This document shows positions 13,911 through 21,052 of a DNA stretch of 21,532 bases, piece after piece. The notes beneath the pieces were generated by a model. The model was not told the DNA's origin. It saw nothing but the letters and a program-made list of their open reading frames with translations, and made no database searches. Both the position numbers and the translations under genes were made by a program. Source of the DNA: JANRKG01 sp033763635 (GTDB lineage: Bacteria > Cyanobacteriota > Cyanobacteriia > GCF-001939115); the NCBI GenBank assembly GCA_033763635.1, contig JANRKG010000274.1, positions 1 through 21,532 of the forward strand. Reading direction: 5' to 3'. How positions within the stretch are numbered: the stretch's first letter is position 1; each line of letters starts with the position of its first letter.

Positions 13911-15656
13911 ATGGCTGACCGATCGCAACTGCAAAAACTGGCTACCTACCTGCGGCCCCACTGGCGCGGCACCTCCCTGGGCATTTTCGCTCTGCTAGTT
14001 GTGAACGTTCTGACGGTGATCATTCCGCTTCTGATTCGGAATGGGATCGATGAACTGGAACAGACTTTCAGTTACAACCGAGTCCTCTACTACGTGGCTC
14101 TGATCATCACCCTGGCTTCCGTTACCTGGGTGATCCGCATGATTTCCCGAATTTTGATTTTTGGAACGGGGCGGCAGGTAGAGTTTGACCTCAAACAACG
14201 GATCTTTGAACATCTGCTGTCGATGGAACCCGCTTATTTTGCCGTAAATACTGCGGGAGACTTGATCAGCCGCGCCACCAGTGATGTCGAGAACATTCGG
14301 CGTTTGTTAGGGTTTGCAGTATTGAGTCTGGCAAATACTGTGTTTGCCTATGGCTTAACCTTACCTGCGATGCTCTTGATTAATCTCAAGCTGAGTTTGC
14401 TGGCGGTTTCGGTCTACCCGCTCATGCTGTTACTGGTGCGATTGTTTAGCGATCGCCTCCGCTCAGAGCAACTGACCGTTCAGGAGGAACTGTCGGGGAT
14501 GAGCGAACTGATTCAGGAAGACATGAGCGGCATGGGCCTGATCAAAATTTATGCCCAGGAAGAGAACGAGCGACAGGCGTTTCGGAAGTTGAATCGGCAA
14601 CTCCTCCAGGCCAATCTTGAGATGGCGAAAACCCGTAACCTGTTGTTCCCCATCTTGATTGGAATTGCGAGTCTGAGCTTTTTGATTCTGCTATGGCAAG
14701 GATCGGCAGCGATCGCCAATCAATCCCTCACGGTCGGGAACTTTATTGCCCTGATTCTCTATATTGAACAACTGGTATTCCCCACAGCCCTTTTGGGCTT
14801 TACCATCACGACCTACCAGCGGGGGGCTGTCAGTATTGACCGCATTGAAGCGATTTTGAGCGTCCAACCGATGATTCAAGATCCTCCGAACCCAGTGGCT
14901 CCTCAGACCATTCAGGGAAAAATCACCGCTCGTCACCTCACCTACACCTATCCTGGAGCGGATCAGCCCGCCCTGAGAGACCTCAACTTTACGATTCAAC
15001 CGGGAGAAACGGTCGCGATCGTCGGCCCAATTGGGTCTGGGAAATCAACCCTGGCAAATGCCCTGCCTCGCTTATTAGATATTCAACCCAGACAGCTCTG
15101 GATTGATGAGTACGATGTGACGGAACTGCGCTTGCGGGACCTCCGAGCGGCTATTTCCTACGTGCCCCAGGATAGCTTCTTGTTCAGTATGATGATTCAG
15201 GACAACATTCGGTATGGCAATCCGATCGCCGCCCCTTCAGACGTTGAGCAAGTTGCCAAGCAATCGCAGATACATAGTGAAGTTCTCAACTTTCCTCAAC
15301 AGTATGAAACCCTGGTGGGAGAACGGGGGATCACCCTTTCGGGGGGGCAACGGCAGCGCACAGCTCTGGCCCGTGCCCTGTTGATTGATGCACCGATTCT
15401 GATTCTGGATGATGCCCTGTCGAGCGTGGACAACCAGACGGCAACCCAAATTTTGCGGAACCTTTCGGAGGGAACCCAGCGGCAAACGGTCGTCTTCATC
15501 TCCCATCAGTTAACGGCGGCAGCGATGGCCGATCGCATTCTGGTGATGGATGAAGGCCAGGTGGTGCAAGTGGGAACCCACACCGAATTGTTGCAGCAAC
15601 CAGGGTTGTACCAGACCCTCTGGAACCAACAACGATTGGAAGAGTTGCTCAAATAA
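13911..15656 (+). CDS. ABC exporter half-transporter (membrane domain plus ATPase)
   Basis: A 581-residue fused permease/ATPase of the MsbA/MdlB type. A six-helix membrane domain (about 20-320) carries the ERQAF coupling region. The nucleotide-binding domain has Walker A GPIGSGKST (372-380), Q-loop Gln420 (VPQD), signature LSGGQ (476-480), Walker B ILILD (496-500), D-loop SSVD and H-loop His532. The residue after Walker B is Asp501 rather than the usual catalytic Glu (LDDALSSVD instead of LDEALSSVD). This is the hallmark of the degenerate half of heterodimeric exporters such as TM287/288 or MdlA/MdlB. A partner with a normal Glu is therefore expected elsewhere; none is adjacent. The substrate is unknown. 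The gene begins about 80 bases after the DUF218 gene. Confidence 0.92.
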   Translation: MADRSQLQKLATYLRPHWRGTSLGIFALLVVNVLTVIIPLLIRNGIDELEQTFSYNRVLYYVALIITLASVTWVIRMISRILIFGTGRQVEFDLKQRIFEHLLSMEPAYFAVNTAGDLISRATSDVENIRRLLGFAVLSLANTVFAYGLTLPAMLLINLKLSLLAVSVYPLMLLLVRLFSDRLRSEQLTVQEELSGMSELIQEDMSGMGLIKIYAQEENERQAFRKLNRQLLQANLEMAKTRNLLFPILIGIASLSFLILLWQGSAAIANQSLTVGNFIALILYIEQLVFPTALLGFTITTYQRGAVSIDRIEAILSVQPMIQDPPNPVAPQTIQGKITARHLTYTYPGADQPALRDLNFTIQPGETVAIVGPIGSGKSTLANALPRLLDIQPRQLWIDEYDVTELRLRDLRAAISYVPQDSFLFSMMIQDNIRYGNPIAAPSDVEQVAKQSQIHSEVLNFPQQYETLVGERGITLSGGQRQRTALARALLIDAPILILDDALSSVDNQTATQILRNLSEGTQRQTVVFISHQLTAAAMADRILVMDEGQVVQVGTHTELLQQPGLYQTLWNQQRLEELLK

Positions 15657-15664
15657 CAGTTCGA

Positions 15665-15694
15665 TTGACAAAGAACCAAAAACTTCGGCATAAT
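15665..15694 (+). promoter_or_regulatory. Sigma-70 type promoter for rplU-rpmA
   Basis: A perfect -35 TTGACA (15665-15670), an 18-base spacer and a -10 CATAAT (15689-15694). Overlapping AT-rich alternatives exist (TATAAA at 15695). It is 133 bases upstream of the rplU start, so transcription would begin near 15701 with a leader of about 125 bases. It is the only strong consensus pair seen in the window. Confidence 0.65.
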
Positions 15695-15699
15695 TATAA

Positions 15700-15826
15700 A
15701 TCGGCTGTCTAATCTTGCTCGGACCAGGTTAGGTATCCCCAAGTCAGCAAAAAGCCTGAGTTAAGGGGCATTAATCCACATACGGCTTTATCTGACACCT
15801 GTACGGCAACTTTGATTGAGGATTTC
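15700..15826 (+). promoter_or_regulatory. Long 5' leader of rplU
   Basis: The transcript predicted from the TTGACA/CATAAT promoter has about 125 untranslated bases. Two pairings can be seen. CTAATC (15711-15716) pairs with GGTTAG (15727-15732). CCCCAAGTCAGC, from about 15738, pairs imperfectly with GCCTGAGTTAAGGGG, ending about 15771. Ribosomal operon leaders of this kind often mediate autogenous control. No match to a named leader family was established. Confidence 0.35.
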
Positions 15827-16225
15827 ATGATTTACGCAATTATTGAAACGGGTGGTAAGCAACTCCGGGTTGAACCGGGTCGCTTTTATGACGTGGAACG
15901 GCTTCCGGTTGAGGCGGATGGAGCCGTGACGATCGATCGCGTCTTGTTTGTGAATAACGATGGTTCCGTAACGATCGGTCAACCCTGGGTTGACGGGGCG
16001 ACAGTGCAAGGCAAGGTGCTTCGTCATCTGCGGGGACGGAAGGTGATCGTGTACAAGATGCAACCTAAGAAAAAGACCCGCAAGAAACAGGGTCACCGCC
16101 AGGAACTCACCCGTCTGCTGATCGATACCATCAATCTAGATGGCACTGCCCTCGGTGGTGCTGTTGAAGAGGCTCAACCTGCTCCAGCAGTCGAGGCTGC
16201 AACAACCGAGGAATCGGCAGAGTAA
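15827..16225 (+). CDS. rplU: 50S ribosomal protein L21
   Basis: A 132-residue L21 that binds 23S rRNA and contacts L20 in the large subunit. The start MIYAIIETGGKQLRVEPGRFYDVERL is standard for cyanobacterial L21. VQGKVLRHLRGRKVIVYKMQPKKKTRKKQGHRQ is the conserved basic RNA-binding stretch. The last 25 residues form an acidic Ala/Glu/Pro tail (GGAVEEAQPAPAVEAATTEE), longer than in the E. coli protein and typical of cyanobacteria and plastids. I start at ATG 15827, which has a GAGG ribosome site six bases upstream, and not at the in-frame TTG at 15812. rpmA follows 82 bases later, the usual rplU-rpmA order. Confidence 0.96.
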   Translation: MIYAIIETGGKQLRVEPGRFYDVERLPVEADGAVTIDRVLFVNNDGSVTIGQPWVDGATVQGKVLRHLRGRKVIVYKMQPKKKTRKKQGHRQELTRLLIDTINLDGTALGGAVEEAQPAPAVEAATTEESAE

Positions 16226-16256
16226 AATAGGCGAACCGCGGGTAATATCCAAGTTT

Positions 16257-16270
16257 TTCCCGAAAGGGAA
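16257..16270 (+). promoter_or_regulatory. Small GNRA-loop hairpin between rplU and rpmA
   Basis: TTCCC (16257-16261), loop GAAA, GGGAA (16266-16270): a 5-bp stem closed by C-G with a GNRA tetraloop, followed by TTTAATT. It may be an attenuator or an RNA processing/stability element between the two ribosomal genes, or chance. Confidence 0.3.
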
Positions 16271-16307
16271 TTTAATTGCTCAATCAGGAAGATAGGGAGA
16301 GGACGCA

Positions 16308-16589
16308 ATGGCTCACAAGAAAGGGACAGGTAGTACCCGTAACGGTCGGGATTCAAATGCTCAACGCCTGGGTGTTAAGCGTTATGGTGGGCAAGTCGTC
16401 CGGAGTGGCAACATTCTGGTTCGGCAACGGGGTACCAAGGTTCATCCAGGTCAAAATGTAGGCCGGGGAAGCGATGATACTCTGTTTGCTCTGATTGATG
16501 GGGTGGTGACTTTTGAGCGCAAAGGAAAGAGCGGCAAGAAAGTCAGCGTTTACCCGATCGCTGCAATTACTGAAGTCGTAGCGGGATAA
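16308..16589 (+). CDS. rpmA: 50S ribosomal protein L27
   Basis: A 93-residue L27 whose N-terminal tail reaches the peptidyl transferase centre. The start MAHKKGTGSTRNGRDSNAQRLGVKRYGGQ is canonical, with no cleavable N-terminal extension of the kind known in Firmicutes. Conserved GNILVRQRGTKVHPGQNVGRGSDDTLFALIDG follows. A strong ribosome site (GGGAGAGGA, 16295-16303) precedes the ATG. It is co-transcribed with rplU and ended by the terminator at 16626-16666. The tail (KGKSGKKVSVYPIAAITEVVAG) is slightly longer than in E. coli. Confidence 0.97.
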   Translation: MAHKKGTGSTRNGRDSNAQRLGVKRYGGQVVRSGNILVRQRGTKVHPGQNVGRGSDDTLFALIDGVVTFERKGKSGKKVSVYPIAAITEVVAG

Positions 16590-16625
16590 CCCTGAATCTG
16601 GCCTTTCGCCAGGAACTTGAGATTC

Positions 16626-16666
16626 GCAAAAGACACGCCTGAACTGAATTTGGGCGTGTTTTTTGC
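16626..16666 (+). terminator. Intrinsic terminator of rplU-rpmA
   Basis: GCAAAAGACACGCC (16626-16639) pairs with GGCGTGTTTTTTGC (16653-16666) along 14 bases with a single G-U wobble, around a 13-base loop. The GC-rich top (ACACGCC/GGCGTGT) is followed by a run of six T. The A-tract on the left arm makes it potentially bidirectional. It lies 37 bases past the rpmA stop. Confidence 0.9.
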
Positions 16667-16767
16667 GCGATGGATACCATTCCCAAAACGTTACAGAACG
16701 TAATGCAGGAGATGAGTAGATGGCTTCAGCAAAGCCGTACACTTTTTAAAAACTCTGTAAAATTGCC

Positions 16768-17754
16768 ATGTTTCCGATTCACCGTCCTCGTCGTCTTCGC
16801 AGCCACCCTCAATTACGGCGCATGGTTCGCGAAACGGTTTTAAGCACCAACGATTTAATCTATCCGCTCTTTGCTGTACCCGGTGAAAGTTTTGCACGGG
16901 AAGTCAAATCCATGCCGGGGGTTTACCAGCTTTCGATCGACAAAATTGTTGAGGAAGCAAAGGAAGTATACGACCTCGGAATTCCGGCAATCATTTTATT
17001 TGGGATTCCCGCTGACAAAGATATCGATGCAACTGGAGCATGGCACGATCATGGGATTGTGCAGCAAGCAGCCACCGCTGTGAAAGAAGCAGTTCCTGAT
17101 CTGATCGTAATTGTCGATACCTGCCTGTGCGAATACACGTCTCACGGACACTGTGGGTATTTAGAGGTTGGCGATCTCACAGGCCGAGTTTTAAACGATC
17201 CGACGCTGGAATTATTGAAGAAGACGGCTGTTTCCCAGGCAAAGGCCGGAGCCGATATCATTGCACCTTCAGGGATGATGGATGGCTTTGTTCAGGCAAT
17301 TCGGCAGGGCTTAGATGAGGCTGGATATCAGGATCTCCCTATCCTGTCCTATGCTGCCAAGTACGCCTCTGCCTACTACGGTCCCTTCCGGGATGCAGCG
17401 GACTCCGCTCCCCAATTTGGCGATCGTCGGACCTACCAAATGGACCCTGGCAACTCCCGCGAGGCATTGAAGGAAATTGCCCTGGATGTGGCGGAAGGGG
17501 CAGATATGCTGATGGTGAAACCAGCCCTCGCTTACATGGATATCATCTGGCGCGTGAAGGAAGCCTCTAATCTGCCTGTTGCAGCCTATAACGTTTCTGG
17601 GGAATACTCCATGATTAAAGCGGCTGCCCTGAATGGTTGGGTGGATGAGGAACGGGTTGTGCTTGAAACCCTGACGGGCTTCAAGCGAGCCGGAGCCGAT
17701 CTGATCCTTACCTACCATGCAAAGGATGCGGCTCGCTGGATGGCAAAAGCGTAA
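16768..17754 (+). CDS. hemB: Porphobilinogen synthase (delta-aminolevulinic acid dehydratase)
   Basis: Joins two 5-aminolevulinate molecules into porphobilinogen, the first common pyrrole for haem, chlorophyll and bilins. Length is 328 residues, normal. Active-site lysines are Lys198 (SYAAKYASAYYGPFRDA) and Lys251 (MLMVKPALAYMDI). The metal loop DTCLCEYTSHGHCG carries Cys119, Cys121 and Cys129, the zinc-type arrangement as in E. coli. It is not the Asp-rich magnesium type of plant chloroplast enzymes. SGMMDGFVQAIR and SGEYSMIKAA are also conserved. ATG start at 16768. It is separated from rpmA by the strong terminator, so it should have its own promoter in 16667-16767. It opens the tetrapyrrole supply needed for photosynthesis. 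Confidence 0.96.
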   Translation: MFPIHRPRRLRSHPQLRRMVRETVLSTNDLIYPLFAVPGESFAREVKSMPGVYQLSIDKIVEEAKEVYDLGIPAIILFGIPADKDIDATGAWHDHGIVQQAATAVKEAVPDLIVIVDTCLCEYTSHGHCGYLEVGDLTGRVLNDPTLELLKKTAVSQAKAGADIIAPSGMMDGFVQAIRQGLDEAGYQDLPILSYAAKYASAYYGPFRDAADSAPQFGDRRTYQMDPGNSREALKEIALDVAEGADMLMVKPALAYMDIIWRVKEASNLPVAAYNVSGEYSMIKAAALNGWVDEERVVLETLTGFKRAGADLILTYHAKDAARWMAKA

Positions 17755-17761
17755 GATGGCT

Positions 17762-17795
17762 GAGGGTTAACTGCGTCGTAAGTCGGTAAACCCTC
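17762..17795 (+). other. Stem-loop after hemB
   Basis: GAGGGTT (17762-17768) pairs with AACCCTC (17789-17795) around a 20-base loop, eight bases after the hemB stop. There is no T-run afterwards, so it may be a 3'-end stabiliser or a non-canonical terminator. Confidence 0.4.
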
Positions 17796-17826
17796 TCGCC
17801 GATTTTATGGATTTTTGAGCAACTGT

Positions 17827-18288
17827 ATGGCTTCCCCTCAAGTCTTTGAACAATCCATTCAAATCAATGCCACAGCGACGGTGGTGGAACGCTGCATCAC
17901 CGATCGCACCCTCATGCATCGCTGGCTAAATCCCGCACTCCGCTGTGACCCGATCGGCGACTGGAAGACTGATTTGGGGAGCCGCAGCCGATTTGTCATC
18001 CAAATCCCCCTGCTGGAACCCGCTTTAGAGAGTGTGGTGGTGGAACGGGAACCAGGGTTAGTGGTTTGGGCTTTTGATGGGTTTTTCCAGGGGCGCGATC
18101 GATGGGAATGCCAGCCAGAAGCCCAGGGAACACGCCTTCTCAACCGCTTTGAGTTTGAGATTCCCAATCCCCTCGTGCGATACGGATTTAACACCTTCGC
18201 TGCCACCTGGACCCAGGAAGACATGCAAGCCCAACTCCGTCGCCTCAAACGGGTCGCTGAAGAAGTGCAACAGGGATTAAAGGGATAG
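17827..18288 (+). CDS. SRPBCC (START-like) family protein
   Basis: A 153-residue protein with a helix-grip (Bet v1/START/polyketide cyclase-like) pattern. The first strand VFEQSIQINATATVVERCITD is followed by a helical cap MHRWLNPALRCDPIG, antiparallel strands (RFVIQIPLLEPALESVVVEREPGLVVWAFDGFFQGRDRWECQPEAQGTRLLNRFEFEI) and the long C-terminal helix WTQEDMQAQLRRLKRVAEEVQQ. The fold makes a hydrophobic pocket for lipids, pigments or other ligands; the ligand here is unknown. No signal peptide. The start is taken at ATG 17827, since a TTG at 17815 is less likely, though neither has a clear ribosome site. It follows hemB at about 70 bases and runs convergently into hisB, with 24 bases between stops. 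Confidence 0.8.
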   Translation: MASPQVFEQSIQINATATVVERCITDRTLMHRWLNPALRCDPIGDWKTDLGSRSRFVIQIPLLEPALESVVVEREPGLVVWAFDGFFQGRDRWECQPEAQGTRLLNRFEFEIPNPLVRYGFNTFAATWTQEDMQAQLRRLKRVAEEVQQGLKG

Positions 18289-18312
18289 AAATCCAAAAAA
18301 TAATCTAAAAAT

Positions 18313-18954
18313 CTATAAAACGCCTTTAGAACTGGGGATGGTACTGACCCGTCGTAAATCAACCTCAGCCGCCATCCGGAGGGCACGGGCAAAGGCTTTG
18401 AAGGTTGCTTCGATAATATGGTGGGAGTTAATGCCGTCCAGTTGGCGGATATGTAAGGTCATCTGGGAGTGGTTGACCAGGGCGACAAAGAACTCCCGAA
18501 CCAGTTGGGTATCGTAGGTGCCAACCCGCTGAGTGGGGATCTCTAATCTATAGCTCAGATGGGGCCGTCCTGAGAAATCCAGGGCAACCTGTACCAGCGC
18601 TTCATCAAGAGGCGCGACGAAGTGCCCGAACCGGGCGATCCCCTTCCGATCGCCCAGCGCCTTCCCTAAAGCTTGTCCCAGAGTGATCCCGACATCCTCG
18701 TTCGTATGGTGGTCATCAATCTCCAGGTCGCCGATCGCCCGCACTTCCAGGTCCACTAACCCGTGAGAAGACAGTTGGTGCAGCATGTGATCTAAAAACG
18801 GAATCCCGGTTTTGGCATCACAGGTGCCCTGTCCATCCAGATTAATCGTCACCTGCACGTCAGTTTCGCCCGTGACTCGGCTCACGGTTGCAATCCGTGC
18901 AGAAGAAACTGGGGTAGAACCCTCATGGGCATCAAGGGGATGGCTAATTTGCAT
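18313..18954 (-). CDS. hisB: Imidazoleglycerol-phosphate dehydratase
   Basis: Removes water from imidazoleglycerol phosphate to give imidazoleacetol phosphate in histidine synthesis. The 213-residue monofunctional form lacks the phosphatase domain of enteric HisB. Two half-repeats carry metal-binding His clusters: FLDHML (53-58) and DDHHTNED (80-87) in the first, and INSHHIIEA (175-183) in the second, with PLDEALV (115-121). The family's terminal SSKGVL is present. An N-terminal extension of about 17 residues (MQISHPLDAHEGSTPVS) precedes the conserved core at ARIATVSRVTGETD. It is 34 bases downstream of fabI on the same strand, so the two are likely one operon of unrelated pathways. Confidence 0.95.
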   Translation of the reverse strand: MQISHPLDAHEGSTPVSSARIATVSRVTGETDVQVTINLDGQGTCDAKTGIPFLDHMLHQLSSHGLVDLEVRAIGDLEIDDHHTNEDVGITLGQALGKALGDRKGIARFGHFVAPLDEALVQVALDFSGRPHLSYRLEIPTQRVGTYDTQLVREFFVALVNHSQMTLHIRQLDGINSHHIIEATFKAFARALRMAAEVDLRRVSTIPSSKGVL

Positions 18955-18988
18955 GGCAACAGGGGCGATTGTTCAGAAGGACTTGATG

Positions 18989-19798
18989 TTAAGAGTTGGT
19001 TGTAGCAACCGTAGGGGTGCTGGAAAAGCCCATCACTTCATAGCCAGCATCTACATAGATAATTTGCCCTGTGATCCCACTTGATAGGTCACTACAGAGG
19101 AAGGCGGCAGTGTTACCAACTTCCAATTGAGTCACGGTTCGTCGCAGGGGTGCATTCTGCTCAACATGGTGGATCATATCCAGAATGCCACCGACGGCAG
19201 AGGATGCCAGGGTGCGAATCGGCCCCGCAGAAATTGCGTTCACCCGAATATTCCGGGGTCCCAACTCAGAAGCCAGATAACGAACACTCATTTCCAGGCC
19301 AGCCTTCGCAATTCCCATCACGTTATAGTTGGGAACCACCCGTACACCTCCCAGGTAGGTGAGGGTCAGGATACTCCCGCCTTCCGTCATTAGGGACTGG
19401 GCAGCACCCGCTAACTGGACCAGCGAGTAGGTACTTACATCTAATGCTTTCGCAAAACCTTCGCGGGAGGTTTTGTAGAAAGCGCCGGACAGATCATCCT
19501 TGTTCGCAAACGCCAAACAGTGGATGAGAATGTCGATCCGCCCCCACTTATCACGAACGGTATCAAAGGTTTCTTGGATTTGGGCATCGTTCTGCACGTC
19601 ACAGGGGACGAACAGGGACGGTTGGAGGGGTTCTACCAACTCCGCAACTTTCTTTTCAAAGCGTCCCTTCTCATCTGGTAGATAGGTAACACCGATGTTG
19701 GCACCCGCTTTGTGAAGCTGTTGGGCGATGCCCCAGGCGATCGACCGATTGTTGGCGATGCCTGTTACTAACGCATTTTTTCCGGTTAAATCTAGCAT
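18989..19798 (-). CDS. fabI: Enoyl-[acyl-carrier-protein] reductase (NADH), FabI
   Basis: Catalyses the last reduction of each fatty-acid elongation cycle in FASII. A 269-residue short-chain dehydrogenase-fold enzyme. The cofactor loop is VTGIANNRSIAWGIA (11-25), the FabI form of the glycine-rich motif. Catalytic residues are Tyr148, Tyr158 and Lys165 in the FabI-type YNVMGIAKA (Tyr-x6-Lys). The substrate loop follows at SAGPIRTLASSAV. A C-terminal extension (GFSSTPTVATTNS) runs past the conserved VDAGYEVMG. ATG start at 19798. The start is reached through a leader containing duplicated TTGTACAA palindromes and a TATAAC -10-like box, which suggests regulated transcription. It is divergent from ntcA, across a 473-base gap, and precedes hisB. 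Confidence 0.96.
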   Translation of the reverse strand: MLDLTGKNALVTGIANNRSIAWGIAQQLHKAGANIGVTYLPDEKGRFEKKVAELVEPLQPSLFVPCDVQNDAQIQETFDTVRDKWGRIDILIHCLAFANKDDLSGAFYKTSREGFAKALDVSTYSLVQLAGAAQSLMTEGGSILTLTYLGGVRVVPNYNVMGIAKAGLEMSVRYLASELGPRNIRVNAISAGPIRTLASSAVGGILDMIHHVEQNAPLRRTVTQLEVGNTAAFLCSDLSSGITGQIIYVDAGYEVMGFSSTPTVATTNS

Positions 19799-19807
19799 AG
19801 CTATCTA

Positions 19808-19852
19808 TTGTACAAGGGAGTGTTGTACAAGGGAGTGTTATAAAAGGGACTG
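19808..19852. repeat. 15-bp tandem repeats with TTGTACAA palindromes upstream of fabI
   Basis: TTGTACAAGGGAGTG is perfectly duplicated at 19808-19822 and 19823-19837. A degenerate third copy, TTATAAAAGGGACTG, lies at 19838-19852. Each exact copy begins with the 8-base palindrome TTGTACAA. They lie 10-40 bases upstream of the fabI start codon. Read on the minus strand, the third copy supplies TATAAC, which may be the -10 box, so the two palindromes would fall in the 5' leader. Confidence 0.75.
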
Positions 19853-19990
19853 TCTTTCCAGAGATGAATCAAAATGATGCGATCGTGAACTGAAGGAGAA
19901 CGATGCTATTCTCAGCCCCAAAACTCTTGACTGAAAAGACTTTCAGGGCTTTAGGTAAGAAGGTGATCTCGATAACATAGGGAAGAATCT

Positions 19991-20032
19991 GTAACGGTGA
20001 CTACAAAAAAAAGCTTCGGAGTCAGTTTATGT
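19991..20032 (+). promoter_or_regulatory. NtcA-activated-type promoter upstream of ntcA
   Basis: GTA-ACGGTGAC-TAC at 19991-20004 matches the NtcA consensus GTAN8TAC exactly. After 22 further bases comes a -10-like TTATGT (20027-20032). This spacing is the class II arrangement known for NtcA-activated cyanobacterial promoters. Autoregulation of ntcA is established in other cyanobacteria. No -35 box is visible, as expected for such promoters. Confidence 0.65.
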
Positions 20033-20271
20033 GTTGTGGGTAGCTGTTTTCAATGTTTTTTCGCTTGTTATGTCAGGGATTGTAGATGCTGATCGCAAAT
20101 CTTGATAAAACACATATCGGTTGACTCAATATCATAGGAATTCTTTTTAGAAAAAGGAATGAACCAACGTGTTGTTTAAGCTTTAGGGCAAAAACAAGGG
20201 TTGGAAAAGTGATTCATCGATTGAAAATGGCGCACGGAAGATAAGCTAGGGAGATCTTGTAGAGCAGGGGT

Positions 20272-20943
20272 ATGGTAGTGGCGCAAGATAAACCGTTGGC
20301 ATCTGTATTTCGCCAAATGGGAGGTGGGGCATTTCCGCCAGTCGTCGAAACTTTTGAACGGGGTAAAACAATCTTTTTTCCCGGGGACCCAGCAGAACGG
20401 GTCTACTTTTTGCTAAAGGGGGCGGTCAAGCTCTCCAGGGTCTACGAGGCAGGGGAAGAGATCACAGTCGCTCTCCTGAGAGAAAATAGCGTATTTGGGG
20501 TGCTGTCTCTAATTACAGGGCACCGATCCGATCGCTTCTATCATGCGGTTGCCTTTACTCCCGTCGAACTGCTATCCGTGCCCATCGAACAGGTCGAAAA
20601 AGCATTGAAAGACAATCCTGAGTTGTCCATGTTGATGCTCCAGGGGTTATCCTCCCGAATTCTGCAAACGGAGATGATGATCGAAACCCTGGCGCACCGG
20701 GATATGGGTTCTCGATTGGTGAGTTTCTTGCTGATTCTTTGCCGCGACTTTGGCACTCCTTCCACTGATGGCATTACTATCGATTTGAAACTCTCCCACC
20801 AGGCGATCGCGGAGGCCATTGGCTCTACGCGGGTTACGGTGACTCGCCTTTTGGGCGACCTGCGGCAGGAAAAGATGATCTCAATTCACAAGAAGAAGAT
20901 TACGGTTCACAATCCCGTCACCTTGAGCCAGCAATTCAGCTAA
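20272..20943 (+). CDS. ntcA: Global nitrogen regulator NtcA
   Basis: A CRP/FNR-family transcription factor of 223 residues. It senses nitrogen status by binding 2-oxoglutarate (helped by PipX) and activates nitrogen-assimilation genes. The N-terminal effector domain contains FFPGDPAERVYFLLKGAVKLSRVYEAGEEITVALLRENSVFGVLSLITG (35-84). The dimerisation helix is ELSMLMLQGLSSRILQTEMMIETLAHRDM. The C-terminal helix-turn-helix LSHQAIAEAIGSTRVTVTRLLGDLR binds GTAN8TAC. The sequence reads as canonical NtcA throughout. ATG start at 20272. An NtcA-type site about 270 bases upstream suggests self-activation. It lies divergent from fabI, an arrangement I also recall around ntcA in Anabaena. Confidence 0.97.
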   Translation: MVVAQDKPLASVFRQMGGGAFPPVVETFERGKTIFFPGDPAERVYFLLKGAVKLSRVYEAGEEITVALLRENSVFGVLSLITGHRSDRFYHAVAFTPVELLSVPIEQVEKALKDNPELSMLMLQGLSSRILQTEMMIETLAHRDMGSRLVSFLLILCRDFGTPSTDGITIDLKLSHQAIAEAIGSTRVTVTRLLGDLRQEKMISIHKKKITVHNPVTLSQQFS

Positions 20944-21052
20944 CGCTGCCAGAAATCGTCTAACCTGGCAGAATGAATATGAGGTGTGTTCGGGGTGGCT
21001 CTGGTGGATCATCAGAGTTCTCTGGGAGTGTATTCTTCATTTGCCGAATTAG

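Larger units (their letters stand above)
19799..20271. other. 473-base divergent fabI-ntcA intergenic region
   Basis: Besides the fabI-proximal repeats and the NtcA-type site, it holds a hairpin, CTGAAA (19931-19936) with TTTCAG (19941-19946), extended outward by AGCC/GGCT (19914-19917 and 19947-19950). It also holds an AT-rich near-palindrome around 20139-20160 (ATTCTTTTTAGAAAAAGGAAT). About 240 bases separate the predicted NtcA-controlled promoter from the ntcA start, a long leader or room for a second promoter. Confidence 0.45.

Noticed and set aside
16703..16849. Roughly 48-codon frame starting before hemB and overlapping it out of frame
   Set aside because: It reads mostly through the certain hemB coding sequence; a short upstream leader peptide cannot be excluded but is unsupported.
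17859..18392. 177-residue minus-strand frame over the SRPBCC gene and hisB end
   Set aside because: It overlaps two well-supported genes, and its Arg/Ser-rich sequence is typical of an antisense shadow.
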